From positions 535,292,682 to 535,356,681 of the forward strand of contig CM042684.1 of assembly GCA_023614405.1 (NCBI GenBank): a stretch of 64,000 nucleotides of DNA. The letters are read 5' to 3'. This stretch comes from Avena insularis. Taxonomy: Eukaryota; Streptophyta; Magnoliopsida; Poales; Poaceae. Position numbers and translations under genes: made by a program. Each line of letters opens with the position of its first letter. Within the stretch, counting starts at the first letter, position 1. Shown one piece after another: positions 11,881 through 23,453 of the stretch. The notes beneath the pieces were generated by a model. It saw only the letters and a list, made by a program, of their open reading frames with translations. It ran no database searches and was not told where the DNA came from.

Positions 11881-14389
11881 AATAGCTTGCCTTGGTTGGT
11901 GCAGTGGTTGAAGTTGTCTTCTTCTTCTTGGTAGAACTCCTCCTCCTCGAAGGCTTGGTCGGTACTAGCGTCTAGAAATACATAGGGAGTGCACAATCAC
12001 CAAGCAATACTTAACTTAGGCTAAGTAGTATTCTAAACCACACAATTGATGATCTATTATCATCCCAAACATCACAAGTTTTAATTCAATAGTTTCAACC
12101 TTTTTATTTTGGAGAAGTAATTTCTACTCATTGAAATAATAACTAAGATTTAATATTCACCACCAAAATCTGGGATCATGTAGACACATGTCCTCACCAC
12201 ATATTCTAACATGTGAGAATAAGATTTAAAGGTTGGATCAATATTACTTTGGTTTAAGTTTATTATTTAATGATTTAAAGTGACTAGAAATGCCTATATA
12301 GCATTATTTTGGTACTAGTCCAAAGTCACTGCTTGTAAACCTTAATATTATTACATATTTAGATAGATATGATGAAATGTGATTTTTGAGAGTTGTAATC
12401 AACACAAAAGCTAACTTGGTTGATTTTATAAAAATGTTTCAAGTTGCAAAAGCTTCTGTCTTCTTATTTTTATTAGGAGAAATCTATAACTCTAAATGAA
12501 TTAAATCCAATGGGCTTGGATAGAGCTTTTCAATGCCTTTCAGACAAAATTAGTTTCATGCAATTTGGATTTGTCAAACTCACAGAATTGAATTTTGAAA
12601 CACTCGACATAAACTATATTCTAACTAAAAAGAAAAACCTAGATTTGAATCTACGGCTTCTTGAAGGAAAGGAAATGGGCGGCCCAGTGGTGCTGCTGCA
12701 TGTGGCTCAGCTCAGGAGGGTCCCACTGGTCACGGGCACTTAAACGAAGGGTAAGCTGACGCTACTGTGGCCGTGTGCAATTAGAGGCTAGATCTACGGC
12801 CGAGGGTCGTCGTCGACGACGGACGGGTCGCCGGCGAGCTCGAACCCTAGCAGCTCGGTGGGGGTCTACTGGGGGCGTACCAGGGCTCCAGCAGGGTCGG
12901 CGATGCGGGCGAACAAAGTGGAAGACGACGGTGAGGCGAGGCGTGGTCGCGGTGGAGCTTGTGGTGGCCGGAATCAATGGCACCCTTCTTCTCCAGAGGC
13001 GGCGGCTCCGGCTCCAATTCCGGCGAGCTGCTGCTCCACTTGCTCCGGCGAGGGGTGGGTGAGGTTCAGAGAGGTGAGGGGAGTGGAATGGTGTGAGTCT
13101 TTGGTGCTGGGGAGGGCTCCTTTTATAGGCTCGACGGTGAGATCGAGCGGGTTGGGCGGTCGACGGTGGCGACATGGCTACGGCGAGCTAGCGGCATGGC
13201 TGGGTATGGCGATCGATGGGCGGTCCACTGGCGGTGCTCTAGCGCTTCAATACGGCCGTAGGGGCGGTGGCATGCGGTCGGGGTGAGGTGGCGCTCTGAG
13301 CGGCCGAAGCGGCTGTGTCCACGGCGAGCGGTGGCTGTGGGGCTTTGGGCGGCGAACGAAGGTGTCTGGGGTGTTCTCTAGGTCGAGGCGGAGCGGTGGG
13401 CGGGGGCTGGTGTCGAGTGGTGGCTTGTGCACTCGGGGGCAGTGCGCGCTCTGCGGGCGGTGTCGGCATGGTTCCGTGGCACTAGGCACGGTTTCTCCTC
13501 GGTGGTCCACGGCTGCTCTTGGCTCGGGCAAGGGACAGAGAGGGGCGGTGCGGTGTTGGCTACCTCCTAGACATGGCGAGGGAAGGGGGAGTGGTCTGCT
13601 GCGGTGGTTGCAAGGTTGGCCGGCAAGGTTGGTGCTCGGCATGGCATGGCATTGCCACTAGGGCGTAGGGGATGGGCTGCAATTGGCATGGTTTGATCAA
13701 AGGGGGGCAGAGAGATTAAATGGAGATCAATTGGGGGCAAAACCCTGTTCCAAACAGTGAGCAAGGATTAGAGGTATGATTCTGCCTGCCAAGTGTTGAA
13801 TGAAATGGCCGCAAGAGAAAAAGTTTTGAATTTTGAGTTCAAAAATTTTGAGTGATCTCCACTAGTGCTAGATAGTCTCTGGTTGCAAGGGTTTTGAAAA
13901 TGGAGCTCAAATACATGGTTTTTGAAATAGGGGTGATCTATGCATATGCATTAGATTCAATTTTGAACTGCCATTTAAAATAGTTTCCAGAATGTTTTTA
14001 GAAGATCAAAAGGTGGGGCTTGGTACCTCATTATGTGTACTAGCAAGGGGTGCAAAGATCAAGAATTGTTTCTGTTAAGAATTGAGTACTAGGAATAGCC
14101 AAAGTAGGCATGAGAGTTAAATTTATCCAAATGACCATTCCTTCATTTAAATTCTTTTTTATTTGATTTCTTTTAGGAAAAGTTTTGGAATAATGTAGAT
14201 GATGTTTAAATCACCTAAGAAACATTTTAGAAGCAAAGGATCACACAATCATGGCAATTCCAAACAATTCCTATTTTAAATGCACACATATATGAATGCT
14301 TTCATTTTAAATTTGGAAAAGTTTTTGTTAACCCCATTTTTGGATGATTTGATCATGATAAGCTTTGATTGAAGTTTTGGAATGTTACA
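11881..14389 (-). repeat. Partial LTR of a second, minus-strand retroelement
   Basis: On the minus strand the segment starts TGTAACATTCCAAAAC at 14389, a typical grass LTR start. It runs for 2.5 kb until it is cut by the Gypsy LTR end at 11880, which suggests that the Gypsy element inserted into it. It has an AT-rich first part, a TATAAAAGG box near 13121, a GC-rich leader, then AT-rich sequence. The GC-rich part yields several overlapping ORFs on both strands, none with a recognisable domain. The family is not assigned. Confidence 0.5.
13119..13127 (-). promoter_or_regulatory. TATA box in the partial LTR
   Basis: The minus strand reads TATAAAAGG followed about 30 bases on by CACACCATTCCACTCCCC and a GC-rich leader. 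The AT-rich to GC-rich switch fits an LTR promoter and transcript start. Confidence 0.5.
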
Positions 14390-14955
14390 CCGCCCTGGCC
14401 CACCTATGTCTCTTCCCTCTAGCGTATACATTCCTCCCGAAACCCTATGACTCGGGGAGCGACCACAGAAAGATTACGCCGCCTCTATGGGGCAGAAAAC
14501 ACCGAGGGAGAAAGATCTCTCCGGCAGATAGATTTCTGCCAGGGGAATTCCTTCCCGGAGAGGGGAGATCGTCGCCATCAACACCATCATCAAGCTGGAC
14601 TTCATCAGGATCATCATCACCACCACCACCACCATCACCATCATCACCATCTCCATATTGCTGTAACAATTGAGTTGAATCTTGCATAGTTCTTAGGGGA
14701 AACTTTCCCGGTGTTGATTACTCTTTGTAGTTGTGCTATTGAGTGAACCATTGAATTATTGTTTATGTTCAGATTGTTATACATTATTTTTCCATCTCTG
14801 ATCATGATCCATATGATGTCTTGTGAGTAGTTCCTTTTGTTCTTGAGGACATGGGAGAAGTCATGTTGTTAGTAGTGGAGTTGTGTTGAGAAAGATTCAA
14901 TAGTTTGATATTTAAGTTGTGGTGTACTTCTTCTAGTGGTGTCATGTCAATGTCA
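14390..14955 (+). repeat. Retroelement leader-like fragment with CAT/CAC microsatellite
   Basis: The stretch has the feel of a conserved Triticeae retroelement LTR or leader (CTCCCGAAACCCTATGACTCGGGGAGC, then GGGGAAACTTTCCCGGTG). A (CAT/CAC)n tract covers roughly 14578-14652. Short His-rich ORFs here are products of that tract and are not genes. The left boundary is the LTR start at 14389; the right boundary is set by the change to AT-rich sequence and is approximate. Confidence 0.35.
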
Positions 14956-17396
14956 TAAGGATCCACCGGTTGCATGAACATTTGTAAAACATTAAAAATG
15001 CCTTGAAAATACCCAAATTAATGATAATTCATTATTGAATGAAAACCATTGTTTAAATTTAAAGTTATGTGATAATATGTGAAAGTCATTCGATTTCTTA
15101 TCACATATAAATCATGCCTAAGTTCGGCAAAATAACTTGAACACCGCGTATTACTTGAATACAAAGTGTTTAAAGAATTGTTAAAAGTAAATACATATTC
15201 GATGTATTGGGTTTTAACGAAAAAGGTAATTATCATTATATGATTGTTTAAATGTGTAAATAAGTTTACTAAAGGAAACATGAATATGAAACTATTTGAT
15301 TTGATCAAAGTGTTTCATCAACAAAGGGTATAAATACAAAAGAGAATCAAATTACTATGATTTGATCAATAGTAATGAAACTCAACTTTGTAAGAATGGC
15401 ATAAACGAAATTGTGGAATGCAAAGCGTTTTGAAACATCAAAATGCAAAGCATCGCAATGTGATATTAGATATCAAAGTGAGTGAAGAGAAGGCACCAAA
15501 TAAATCGTTGTAGTGTAGATGTAGAGACCATTAGTTAGAAATAGTTAGCACTCAATTTAGTGAACCATTTAAATTCGTGAAAGTTTTGGGGTTATTCGAT
15601 ATAACAAAAACAATAGCGAATAAGTCCTTGTAGACTATTCATTGGAAACTTTGAATATGAAATCCATAGCTAAAACCAAAAGAGAAGCAAAACTTGTATT
15701 GCTTGGATTTTGGTACATTCTTGAGGAAGTTCACGTTTAGTGACATTTGTGAATTATGGGGCATATGGAAAATAGTGTACAACACGATGAGGATTCAAAT
15801 CCATGCATCAGAGTGTTGAGACGTGCAATGGACAACGTTCCTGAATGATTCTCTTCACGGAAGGAAAGAAACAATGACATTGATCATTGAATTTTCCCCA
15901 CTAGTATTTTTCACTACATTAAGTAGGATTCAAAATGAAATCCATATCTAGTATGGATACATTTGAGAATCATTTGTCATAATTTGGAATATGACATACC
16001 AACAAACTACAAAGGAAATAATGGTAAACTAAAATTATGAGAAATCCTAGAAGCAAAATTCCCTTGAGATTAGAAAGCAATTCGTTGCTAAATCTCACAA
16101 GTAAAAGGGGTTACTTGGAATTTTCCCAAATGACTGCAAAGTCATAGTGGAAAAGGGGGTGAATGACAAAATCACATTTTTTCAAGTATTGAACAAATTC
16201 AAATGAATTTGATTCAACTATGCTAAATGTCTAGTGGATTTAAAACTAGTAACTGTACTAGTATCTCATAGTAAATATCCAAGTTTGATATTTGATCAAA
16301 GGATTTTGAAGTTGTTCAAAATAGTGAGTGGATATGCAATTTGCATAAAATTGAGTGGGAGCTATGAAAGTCTTCCTGAAACAATATGTGATTGACATGT
16401 TTTTTAGTGGGAGCAATATAAGTCTCAAATTCAAATATGTAGGAACATATTTTGAGTGGGAGCTTATAGGAGTAATTCTTAAGTATGTTAAGAATGAAAG
16501 CGCAAATACTTATAAATAATGATTTATAAGGTGTAGAAGTTGATAATAAGTATATTATGATATTATGTAGTATTCCTTAAGGGATTATGAAAAGGGTTTC
16601 AGAATAGAAGTTAATTAAGGAACTAGTCCTTAATAACTCAAATTAGGAATAGCATTAAGTTGATCATCAATGGTTGAAAGAAAGAATAGGAGGATCATCA
16701 TCCTCTATGTTGAGACATAGGTTCTATCTTAGTAAACCATGATGATAACTTGGCATAATATGTGATCCAAATAAGGAACGTTTAAAAAGTGATTAAGTTC
16801 AAATCATAGAACGTTGAGCTGTTTTTGTCCGCAGTGTCTAGTAGAGAACTGCAGACATGTTTTCCAAATCCATAAAGGATGACATATCGTAAAACATAAA
16901 AAGTTATGTTATAAGGGAATATGTTGGAAACTCCCGTAATACCAATTAGAGTCAATTAGGAAGCAAGGTGAACAAAACATCGAAAGTTGCACAAAGTGCA
17001 CTAGTGTTTCGATGGCTATATTTATAATAATAAATAAGGGTACCATCTAAAGTGTTGTATAATGTTATGGTGGGGCTAGTTTGCTTTTAACGTAGAATGA
17101 TGTGTCCCAGGGCACAGTGCCCATGAGAGAGCCCTCGAGGTTGATCTAAATTCACTATAGGCTCCTGGAATTAGGCCTCGTTCTACGGCCATAACGACGA
17201 TGCATACACACAGATGCTATCATGTGATGATAAAGTATTAATGTCAATTGAGGTGACATTAGTAATTTGCAAAGGATTTGGGACTGTAAAGTACAGAACC
17301 AAGACTCAACCTATTCCATGAGCAAGCATGTTCAGGGTACCGGATACTTGGTGCCAATGATTGAGAACAAATGCAGCTAGTGTATTTGTACTCTAG
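14956..17396 (+). mobile_element. Non-coding interior of a plus-strand Copia derivative
   Basis: About 2.4 kb of AT-rich sequence with no ORF above background leads directly to the polypurine tract and 3' LTR. Repeated phrases such as GAGTGGGAGC and AGTGGGAGCAATATAAG recall the 3' part of BARE-type Copia interiors. It is either a very old pol or a non-autonomous derivative. No protein motif can be read in any frame. Confidence 0.4.
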
Positions 17397-17410
17397 TGCA
17401 AGTGGGAGAC
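17397..17410 (+). other. Polypurine tract of the Copia element
   Basis: GCAAGTGGGAGAC lies immediately before the LTR start TGTTGGAA. This is the classic plus-strand primer position in BARE/Angela-type Copia elements. Confidence 0.8.
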
Positions 17411-19169
17411 TGTTGGAAATATGCCCTAGAGACAAATATTAGTAAGGACTATTATCATATTTCATATAGTTTATGATTAAGTTTTATATCATGATATAAT
17501 TGTGTTGAGTGGAAACATCAATACACGTGTGATATACAAACAACCAGGGGTTCCCAGTGAAACTCTAGTCACTGGTTCATTGGTCAACAGATGATCATGT
17601 TTCCTGATCATGTGGCATTTATGCCATTTGGAAATGAGGTCATCTCATTCTGTGAATGAGATGGTGAACCAATACCCAACCTAAACATCGTCACCTGATC
17701 ATGTCACAAAGTTCAAGTTACGATGATTAGAAATGGATCCTCGTAGACTATTCCTTATACCGTGAGGCTATATCAATCACTGTCTCCCAAGAGTGCTTTG
17801 ATAGCATCAAACGCCACTTGGTAATACAACGGTTATAAAGGTGTGTTCAGGTACTCGGAGGAAACCGATGAGGCAATATATGTCAAGAGCGGTATTTGTC
17901 CGTCCATGTGACGGGAAGATACTCGAAGGGCCCACTCGGAGAGGTTGTATCCAATAGCTGCGCAGCATGTGATTTGATCACAGGGATATCACTTGTCGGA
18001 ACGAGTCAAGTAGCATTGTTCAGTAACGAGATTGAACACGACATGGTGATGTCATTGATCAGATCTCGGGCAATGCAAGTATCGAGTGACAAAGGGAATA
18101 AGACACGACTGTTCTGGTTCAAACAACGAAAGATCTTCGTGGAACACACAGGGGCCACATGGCCATCCAGGTCCCTCTATCAATCATTGGTGCGGGAGTG
18201 TCCCGACCATGTCTGGAGTGTTCCCGAACTCTAGGGTATCACGCTTAAGGGCTTGATGATGCTTAGAGAGTGTTTATAGGATCGATAGAATCACCGAAGA
18301 ATAGTATGGAGCAAACCAAAAGGGTTTCGGTAAATCCGGAGGTTGTCCGGAGTGGAGGTGGAAGGAGTTCCATAGCCACGGAGATTGAATAATATGTGAA
18401 TGAATGTTAAATATTGATTTAATCATTTATTCATAATTATTTCATAAATAGAAAATTCAATTTAATGGTCAAAGGCTTAATGGCCCAATTTCCGGAAGGA
18501 GAGGGCCCATTAGGGAAAGGAGAGAGGGAGAAGGGGCCAAGGGGGTGGCCGGCTGGGCCTTGCCCCCCCCCCCTGTGTGGGTCCCCCTCCTCTCCTTTAG
18601 TCCCAGCCCGGGACTTTGAGGGAGGGTGTACCCCCTCCTCCCCCTATATATAGTGGGGGTATTTGGCCATATTAAATACACCAATAATCAATAAAGGTCT
18701 CCCCACTTTTGGGAGGACCTCCAGTTGATATTTTCTCTCTCCCCCTCTCTCTCGTGACCGTGGTCCCAAGTCTGGATTGCGCGAGCGAGAGACATCTCCA
18801 CCGCAGAGCGCCGTCGCGCTGCGGGATTCGGATCCGGGAGCTCTACTTCCGCAACTGCTGCTGGATCGGGGAAGCTGGAGTCATCGGCAGGCACCGGACG
18901 TGTGTAACTCCCTGCAAGGTGTCGCACTTGAGGCACTCAAGTCGTTGGAGCCAAGGAGCGCAAGGACTTCATCACGACCTTGAGGTGGGCTTCGGCTCGT
19001 CTACATCAACCACGTTCTCCTGAGCGTTGACAATGTTTTTCGGTCTTCGAGGGTAAGTTCGCGAAAAGCCCCTCCCGTTACTGTATTACTATATAGATAG
19101 GTCCTGGCAGCTTCAGGGGTTCAGGGGCGTAGGATAAAATTTATTGTTTTCATACGTGGAACCCCAACA
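17411..19169 (+). repeat. 3' LTR of a BARE/Angela-like Copia element (1759 bp)
   Basis: Starts TGTTGGAAATATGCCCTAGAG and ends GGAACCCCAACA, so it has TG...CA ends. The start, the mid-LTR phrase GGGCCCACTCGGAGAGG and the TATA region (CCCCTATATATAGTGGGGG at 18641) resemble the BARE/WIS/Angela LTR in order and spacing. The 5' LTR is not in the window. Insertion appears to be into the 3' end of the minus-strand Copia that follows; the base run after the LTR is TTTCC. The 112-codon ORF at 17896-18234 lies in the conserved LTR body and is not a gene. Confidence 0.85.
18645..18652 (+). promoter_or_regulatory. TATA box of the Copia LTR
   Basis: TATATATA within CCCCTATATATAGTGGG, about 520 bases before the LTR end, is the conserved promoter position of this LTR type. 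A GA/CT-rich leader starts some 80 bases downstream. Confidence 0.65.
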
Positions 19170-19228
19170 TTTCCATGCCCACACCTAGACCAAATAAGAC
19201 TGAGATGTACGAGTGAGTGCATGGGTAA

Positions 19229-20581
19229 TCAAGACAAGCTCCTTGAATCAATGATATTTAGCTCATTCCTCAAGTAGCAAAACCTTACTTCATCAAGTGG
19301 CTTCGTGAAAATATCAGCAAGTTGGTTATTCGTGCTCACAAAATATAGATCAATATCGCCTCGAGCAACATGGTCTCGAATAAAATGATTCCGAATCTCA
19401 ATATGCTTTGTCCTTGTGTGCTGTACCGGATTGTACACAATTTTGATTGCACTTTCATTATCGCACAAAAAAGGTACTTTGTCACAATTGACACCGTATT
19501 CCTTTAAAGTTTGCCTCGTCCATAATAACTGAGTGCAGGCACTAGCAGCAGCAACATATTCAGCTTCAGTGGTGGAGAGAGAGACACAATTCTGCTTTTT
19601 AGATGACCAACATACTAGAGATCTTCCCAAGAATTGACAAGCTCCAGAACTGGAATTCCGATCATCCTTATCACCAGCCTAGTTTGAATCAGTATAACCA
19701 CATAGAGAGAAATTGGAGCCCTTGGGATACCATAGACCAAAGTTAGGGGAATGAACCAAATATCGAAAGATCCTCTTGACTGCCACTGAGTGACTTTCTT
19801 TAGGTGCTGCTTGATACCTTGCACACACCCCCACACTCAACACAATATCGGGTCTAGATGCGTAGAGGTAAAGAAGAGAGCCGACCATGGACCGGTATAC
19901 CTTTTGGTCCACATCTTTACCATGAGGGTTAAGTTCAAGATGACATTTTGTTTGCATCGGAGTGGCGACACCATTAAGATCCGTCATCTTGAATCTCTTG
20001 AGCATGTCTTGGATGTACTTAGCTTGATTGATGAAGGTGCCTTCTCTAAGTTGCTTGATCTCGATTCCAAGAAAGAACCATAATTCCCCCATCATAGACA
20101 TCTCAAACCTGTCAGTCATAAGCTTTGAAAATTCATCATTAAAAGCTTTATTAGTAGAACCAAAGATGATGTCATCTACATGTAGTTGGCATACCTCCCC
20201 CTTAACCTTCTTAGTAAAAAGAGTGGGATAGATTTGCCCAACTTCGAAGCCACGGTCTAGCAAAAGCTCTTTAAGGTGATCATACCACGCATGTGGGGCT
20301 TGTTTAAGGCCATAGAGTGCCTTATCGAGTTTGTAGACATGGTTCGGGAAGTTAGGATCCTCAAATCCTGGGGGTTGCTTTGCATATACCAACTCATGTA
20401 GAGGACCATTAATAAAAGCACTCTTGACATCCATTTCCTGCAATTTAAAATTGTTATGGGCAGCATAAGCAAGAAGGATACGGATGGACTCAAGCCGAGC
20501 CACTGGAGCATAGGTCTCGCCGAAGTCAATGCCCTCAACTTGGGAATAGCCTTGTGCCACAAGTCTCGCGTTGTTCCTCAC
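19229..20581 (-). pseudogene. Copia RT and RNase H region, broken
   Basis: The minus-strand frame 19679-20581 carries Ty1/copia RT blocks: ARLVAQGYSQVEGIDF, EMDVKSAFINGPL, YKLDKALYGLKQAPHAWYDHL, then the catalytic site as QLHVDDIIFGS. The usual Tyr of YVDD is His here. RNase H follows at 19229-19630 (VCWSSKKQNCVSLSTTEAEYVAAASA, LCDNESAIKIV, KHIEIRNHFIRDHV, LADIFTKPL). A TAG at 19680-19682 splits the two, with a frame change near 19630. The normal C-terminus of the polyprotein is reached near 19229. Identity is certain; activity is excluded by the lesions. Confidence 0.9.
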
Positions 20582-21789
20582 AACAATGCCATTCTCATCT
20601 TACTTGTTTTAAATATCCATTTAGTGCCGATAACATTGCGGCAATCCATGGGCTTCTCCACATGTTTCCAGACCTTGTTGCGCTCGAAATTATTCAATTA
20701 TTCATGCATAGCAACAACCCAGTCCGGATCTTCAAGATCTTCAAATACTTTCTTGGGTTCCACCATTGAGATGTGAGCTTGATGCTCACCAAAACTTGAC
20801 AGTTCCCTTCTTGTAGAAACACTTCATCGAAGATCACCTACAACTTTGTCGAGAGTATGACCCCTTAACTCAAGGTTCCGATCAGCACAAGCCTTGCGAC
20901 GAAGTTCAATAAGCTTGTTGTCTCTTGGTGGAATAGTTTCATCACTTGAGTCTTTGTTGGAATCATTTGCCTGACCTTGAATAGAATTTTGAGTATCATT
21001 AGAAGGAGATGACGAGCCATGCCCTTGAGGTGGGTCAGTAGCCCTAACAGGAGGCCGCTAAACATCTGGACATCCAGGGCCGGATAATCCGGCCGAAGGT
21101 GGGGCCGGATAATCTGGCTTGGGAGGACTTGTTGCAACTTCATCAGGTTGCCTGGGACTTGCTTGAACTGGCGAGGGACCAGATAATCCGGGGTCAGCCG
21201 AAAAATCCGGCCTAGAGCTTGCAGCAATTTCTTCAATACCAGGAGCAGTTTGGTCGTCAGGAGAGGGGTGGCCGGATAATCCGGTGTCAACCGGATAATC
21301 CGGCCTGGAGCTTTCTAGAGCAGTTGCTTGATCTTCAGCAATTGATGGAGATGGTGTAGAAGTGACTCCCATGGTTGGAACATGTTGAGTATGTGTAGAT
21401 GAGGGCTCTTCATGAGTAGAGCATTGTCCTTCCTGGTCCGCCACAAGGGGTTCCTCAATGGGGCGATAAAATCCCACGCCCATTCTTCTTATGGCATCTT
21501 GGGGTATTTCAACATCTGCATCACAAACATCAACTTGCCCCGCACGGGAGCCGTCATTTTCTTCGAACACCACACTACAAGATTCTACAACAGTTCCGGA
21601 GAGCTTATTGTAGACTCTATAAGTGTGGGATTCGGCACCATAACCAACAAAAATACCTTCTAGAGCCTTAGATTCAAACTTAGATAAACGAACTCCCTTG
21701 ATGAGAAAGAAAAACCTACACCCGAATACCCGAAAGTATGAGATGTTTGGCTTGTTACCGGTAAGTATTTCATATGGAGTCTTGTCCAA
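20582..21789 (-). pseudogene. Copia integrase C-terminus and repeat-bearing linker
   Basis: The frame 21058-21789 starts in the integrase C-terminal part (TPYEILTGNKPNISYFRVFGC, ALEGIFVGYGAESHTYRVYN) and passes into a low-complexity linker. There, degenerate repeats of the type RPDYP...GLSG occur four to five times, written in DNA as near-palindromic CCGGATAATCCGG copies on both strands (21070-21310). Below 21058 the frame is lost. Remnants of the segment before RT (EDLEDPDWVVAMHE, ERNKVWKHVEKP) can be read at 20600-20780, interrupted by a stop near 20696 and a frameshift near 20600. Confidence 0.75.
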
Positions 21790-22833
21790 GATTTACGGAG
21801 GTATAACCGGTTGGATGAATGACAAGTGGTTGAGATTGCTTCAGCACAGAAGTTATATGAAGACTTGAATTCGGCTAGCATTGACCTTGCCATATCCATT
21901 AGAGTCCGATTCTTCCTCTCGGCTACACCATTTTGTTGAGGGGTGTACGCAGTGGAATATTGATGTCTTATCCCCTCTTCACTTAGGAACTCATTTAAGG
22001 TGTAGTTCTTGAACTCGGAGCCGTTATCACTTCTTATAGCTAGAATAGGGACGTTGTGTTGATGTTGAACCTTGTTAGCAAAGTCGATGACCGTTTGTTG
22101 AGTTTCACTCTTCAACTTGAAGAAATAAACCCAAGTGTATCTTGAGTAATCATCAACGATCACAAGACAATACTTCTTCCCACCGAGGCTTGCATGAGAT
22201 GGAGGTCCACATGAAGGAGCTCTAAGATCCTTTTTGATGAGATAATAGTCTTCCTTCGATGAGGAGAGTCATGCATTTTCCCTTCAACACAAGCCCTAAA
22301 ACACGATCTTTGGCAAAGGAGACATTTTCTTTTAGTCCAAGGATGTGGCCACCCTTGTGGAGACTTTGCAAAGTTCTCATATTGATGTGGGCTAGTCGGT
22401 GATGCCATAACCAACCCACGTCAGCCTTTCCGAAAATACACATCGGGCCTGTAGTGGTTTTCCCCGAAAAGTCCACCACGTACAGATCATTTTTGACATA
22501 TCCCACGAAAGCGACTTTTAGAGACTTGCTCCACAAGAGTACCACCAAATCAACATCAATAAAAACTACAAAGCCCACCTTACCAAGGGCGTGAACTGAA
22601 AGTAAATTGTACCCGAGGATCTCAACAAGCATGACGTCCACGAGAGAGATATCGTGAGCCACCACGACTTTGCCGAGAACCAATACCTCAGATTTTGACT
22701 TGTCACCATAGGATACAGTTATATGATCATGATTTGGCCGCATTTCCGTGATGATCTCCTTGATTTCGGTCATGTGACTCGTGCATCCACTATCGAGTAC
22801 CCATTTAGACCCACTTGAAGCATAGCCCTGCAA
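21660..22833 (-). pseudogene. Copia protease, GAG-pre-integrase and integrase core, broken
   Basis: From 22833 downward: aspartic protease motif WVLDSGCTSHMT, then a GAG-pre-integrase zinc module (LWHHRLAHINMRTLQSL), each on the minus strand. A frameshift near 22310 is followed by the integrase core at 21660-22163: VDDYSRYTWVYFF (Asp), RSDNGSEFKN (Asp) and TPQQNGVAERKNRT (Glu). All three catalytic residues are kept, but another frame change precedes the C-terminal part. The order protease, integrase, RT, RNase H identifies Copia. Confidence 0.88.
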
Positions 22834-23210
22834 GAAAGTTACTTCTTGGTTTTAGGTACCCATTTTTCAATGGATCCTCTCATGTTAGTGACAAGGGTCT
22901 TGGGGACCCAAATAGACCAAGGAATGTAACAATCATAAGGACCTACATAACTAGCATAAACATCACCATAATGATCGCAATTTAGCTCAAAGTTAGGATT
23001 TTTAGCCCCTGCAAAACCATCATAATTAGACTTGTCATTAGTGGTGGTGCTTGTCTTTGGTTGAGCAGTCTTGCTCTTCTTCTTGTTGTTGTTTTTCTTG
23101 TTCTTTGTCTTGGGAATATAACCAAGACCTTCTTTTCCACTTTTTGTCCTTTGCTTGCTTAGTATCTCATCTAAAACTTCTTTACCTTTGTGTTGAGAAC
23201 CTCGTGCAAG

Positions 23211-23453
23211 TTATTCTTTTCCATAAGATGTTGTGGAGGTGCTTGGCACATCATACAACTTCAATTGAGTTTGGAGCTGGTCATGAGACTCATTTAGAGT
23301 AGAGTGTTCACTCTCCAATGCCTTGTGAGCAATGTCAAGTTTATCAAACTTCTCCGAGAGTCTGGCATGAGCAGACCCAAATTCAATCTTTCCTTTCTTT
23401 AGTTTCTTTACCTTTGCAAGAGCATTGTCACGTTCTTTGATGAGATGAGCCAC
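23211..23453 (-). pseudogene. Copia gag remnant (coiled-coil end)
   Basis: An 80-codon frame rich in Lys, Glu, Leu and His (LIKERDNALAKVKKLKKGKIEF) resembles the coiled tail of gag in plant Copia elements and lies in the right place upstream of the protease. The spacer 22834-23210 is broken coding sequence with Lys-rich remains. No more upstream gag and no 5' LTR is visible, so the element is truncated near 23460. Confidence 0.5.

Noticed and set aside
12762..13660. Overlapping Pro/Arg-rich ORFs on both strands
   Set aside because: GC-rich leader of the partial LTR; long ORFs on opposite strands are expected from base composition and no domain is visible.
14447..14689. His-rich ORF (DHHHHHHHHHH)
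   Set aside because: Product of the CAT/CAC microsatellite in a retroelement fragment.
17896..18234. 112-codon ORF as a gene
   Set aside because: It lies in the conserved body of the Copia LTR.
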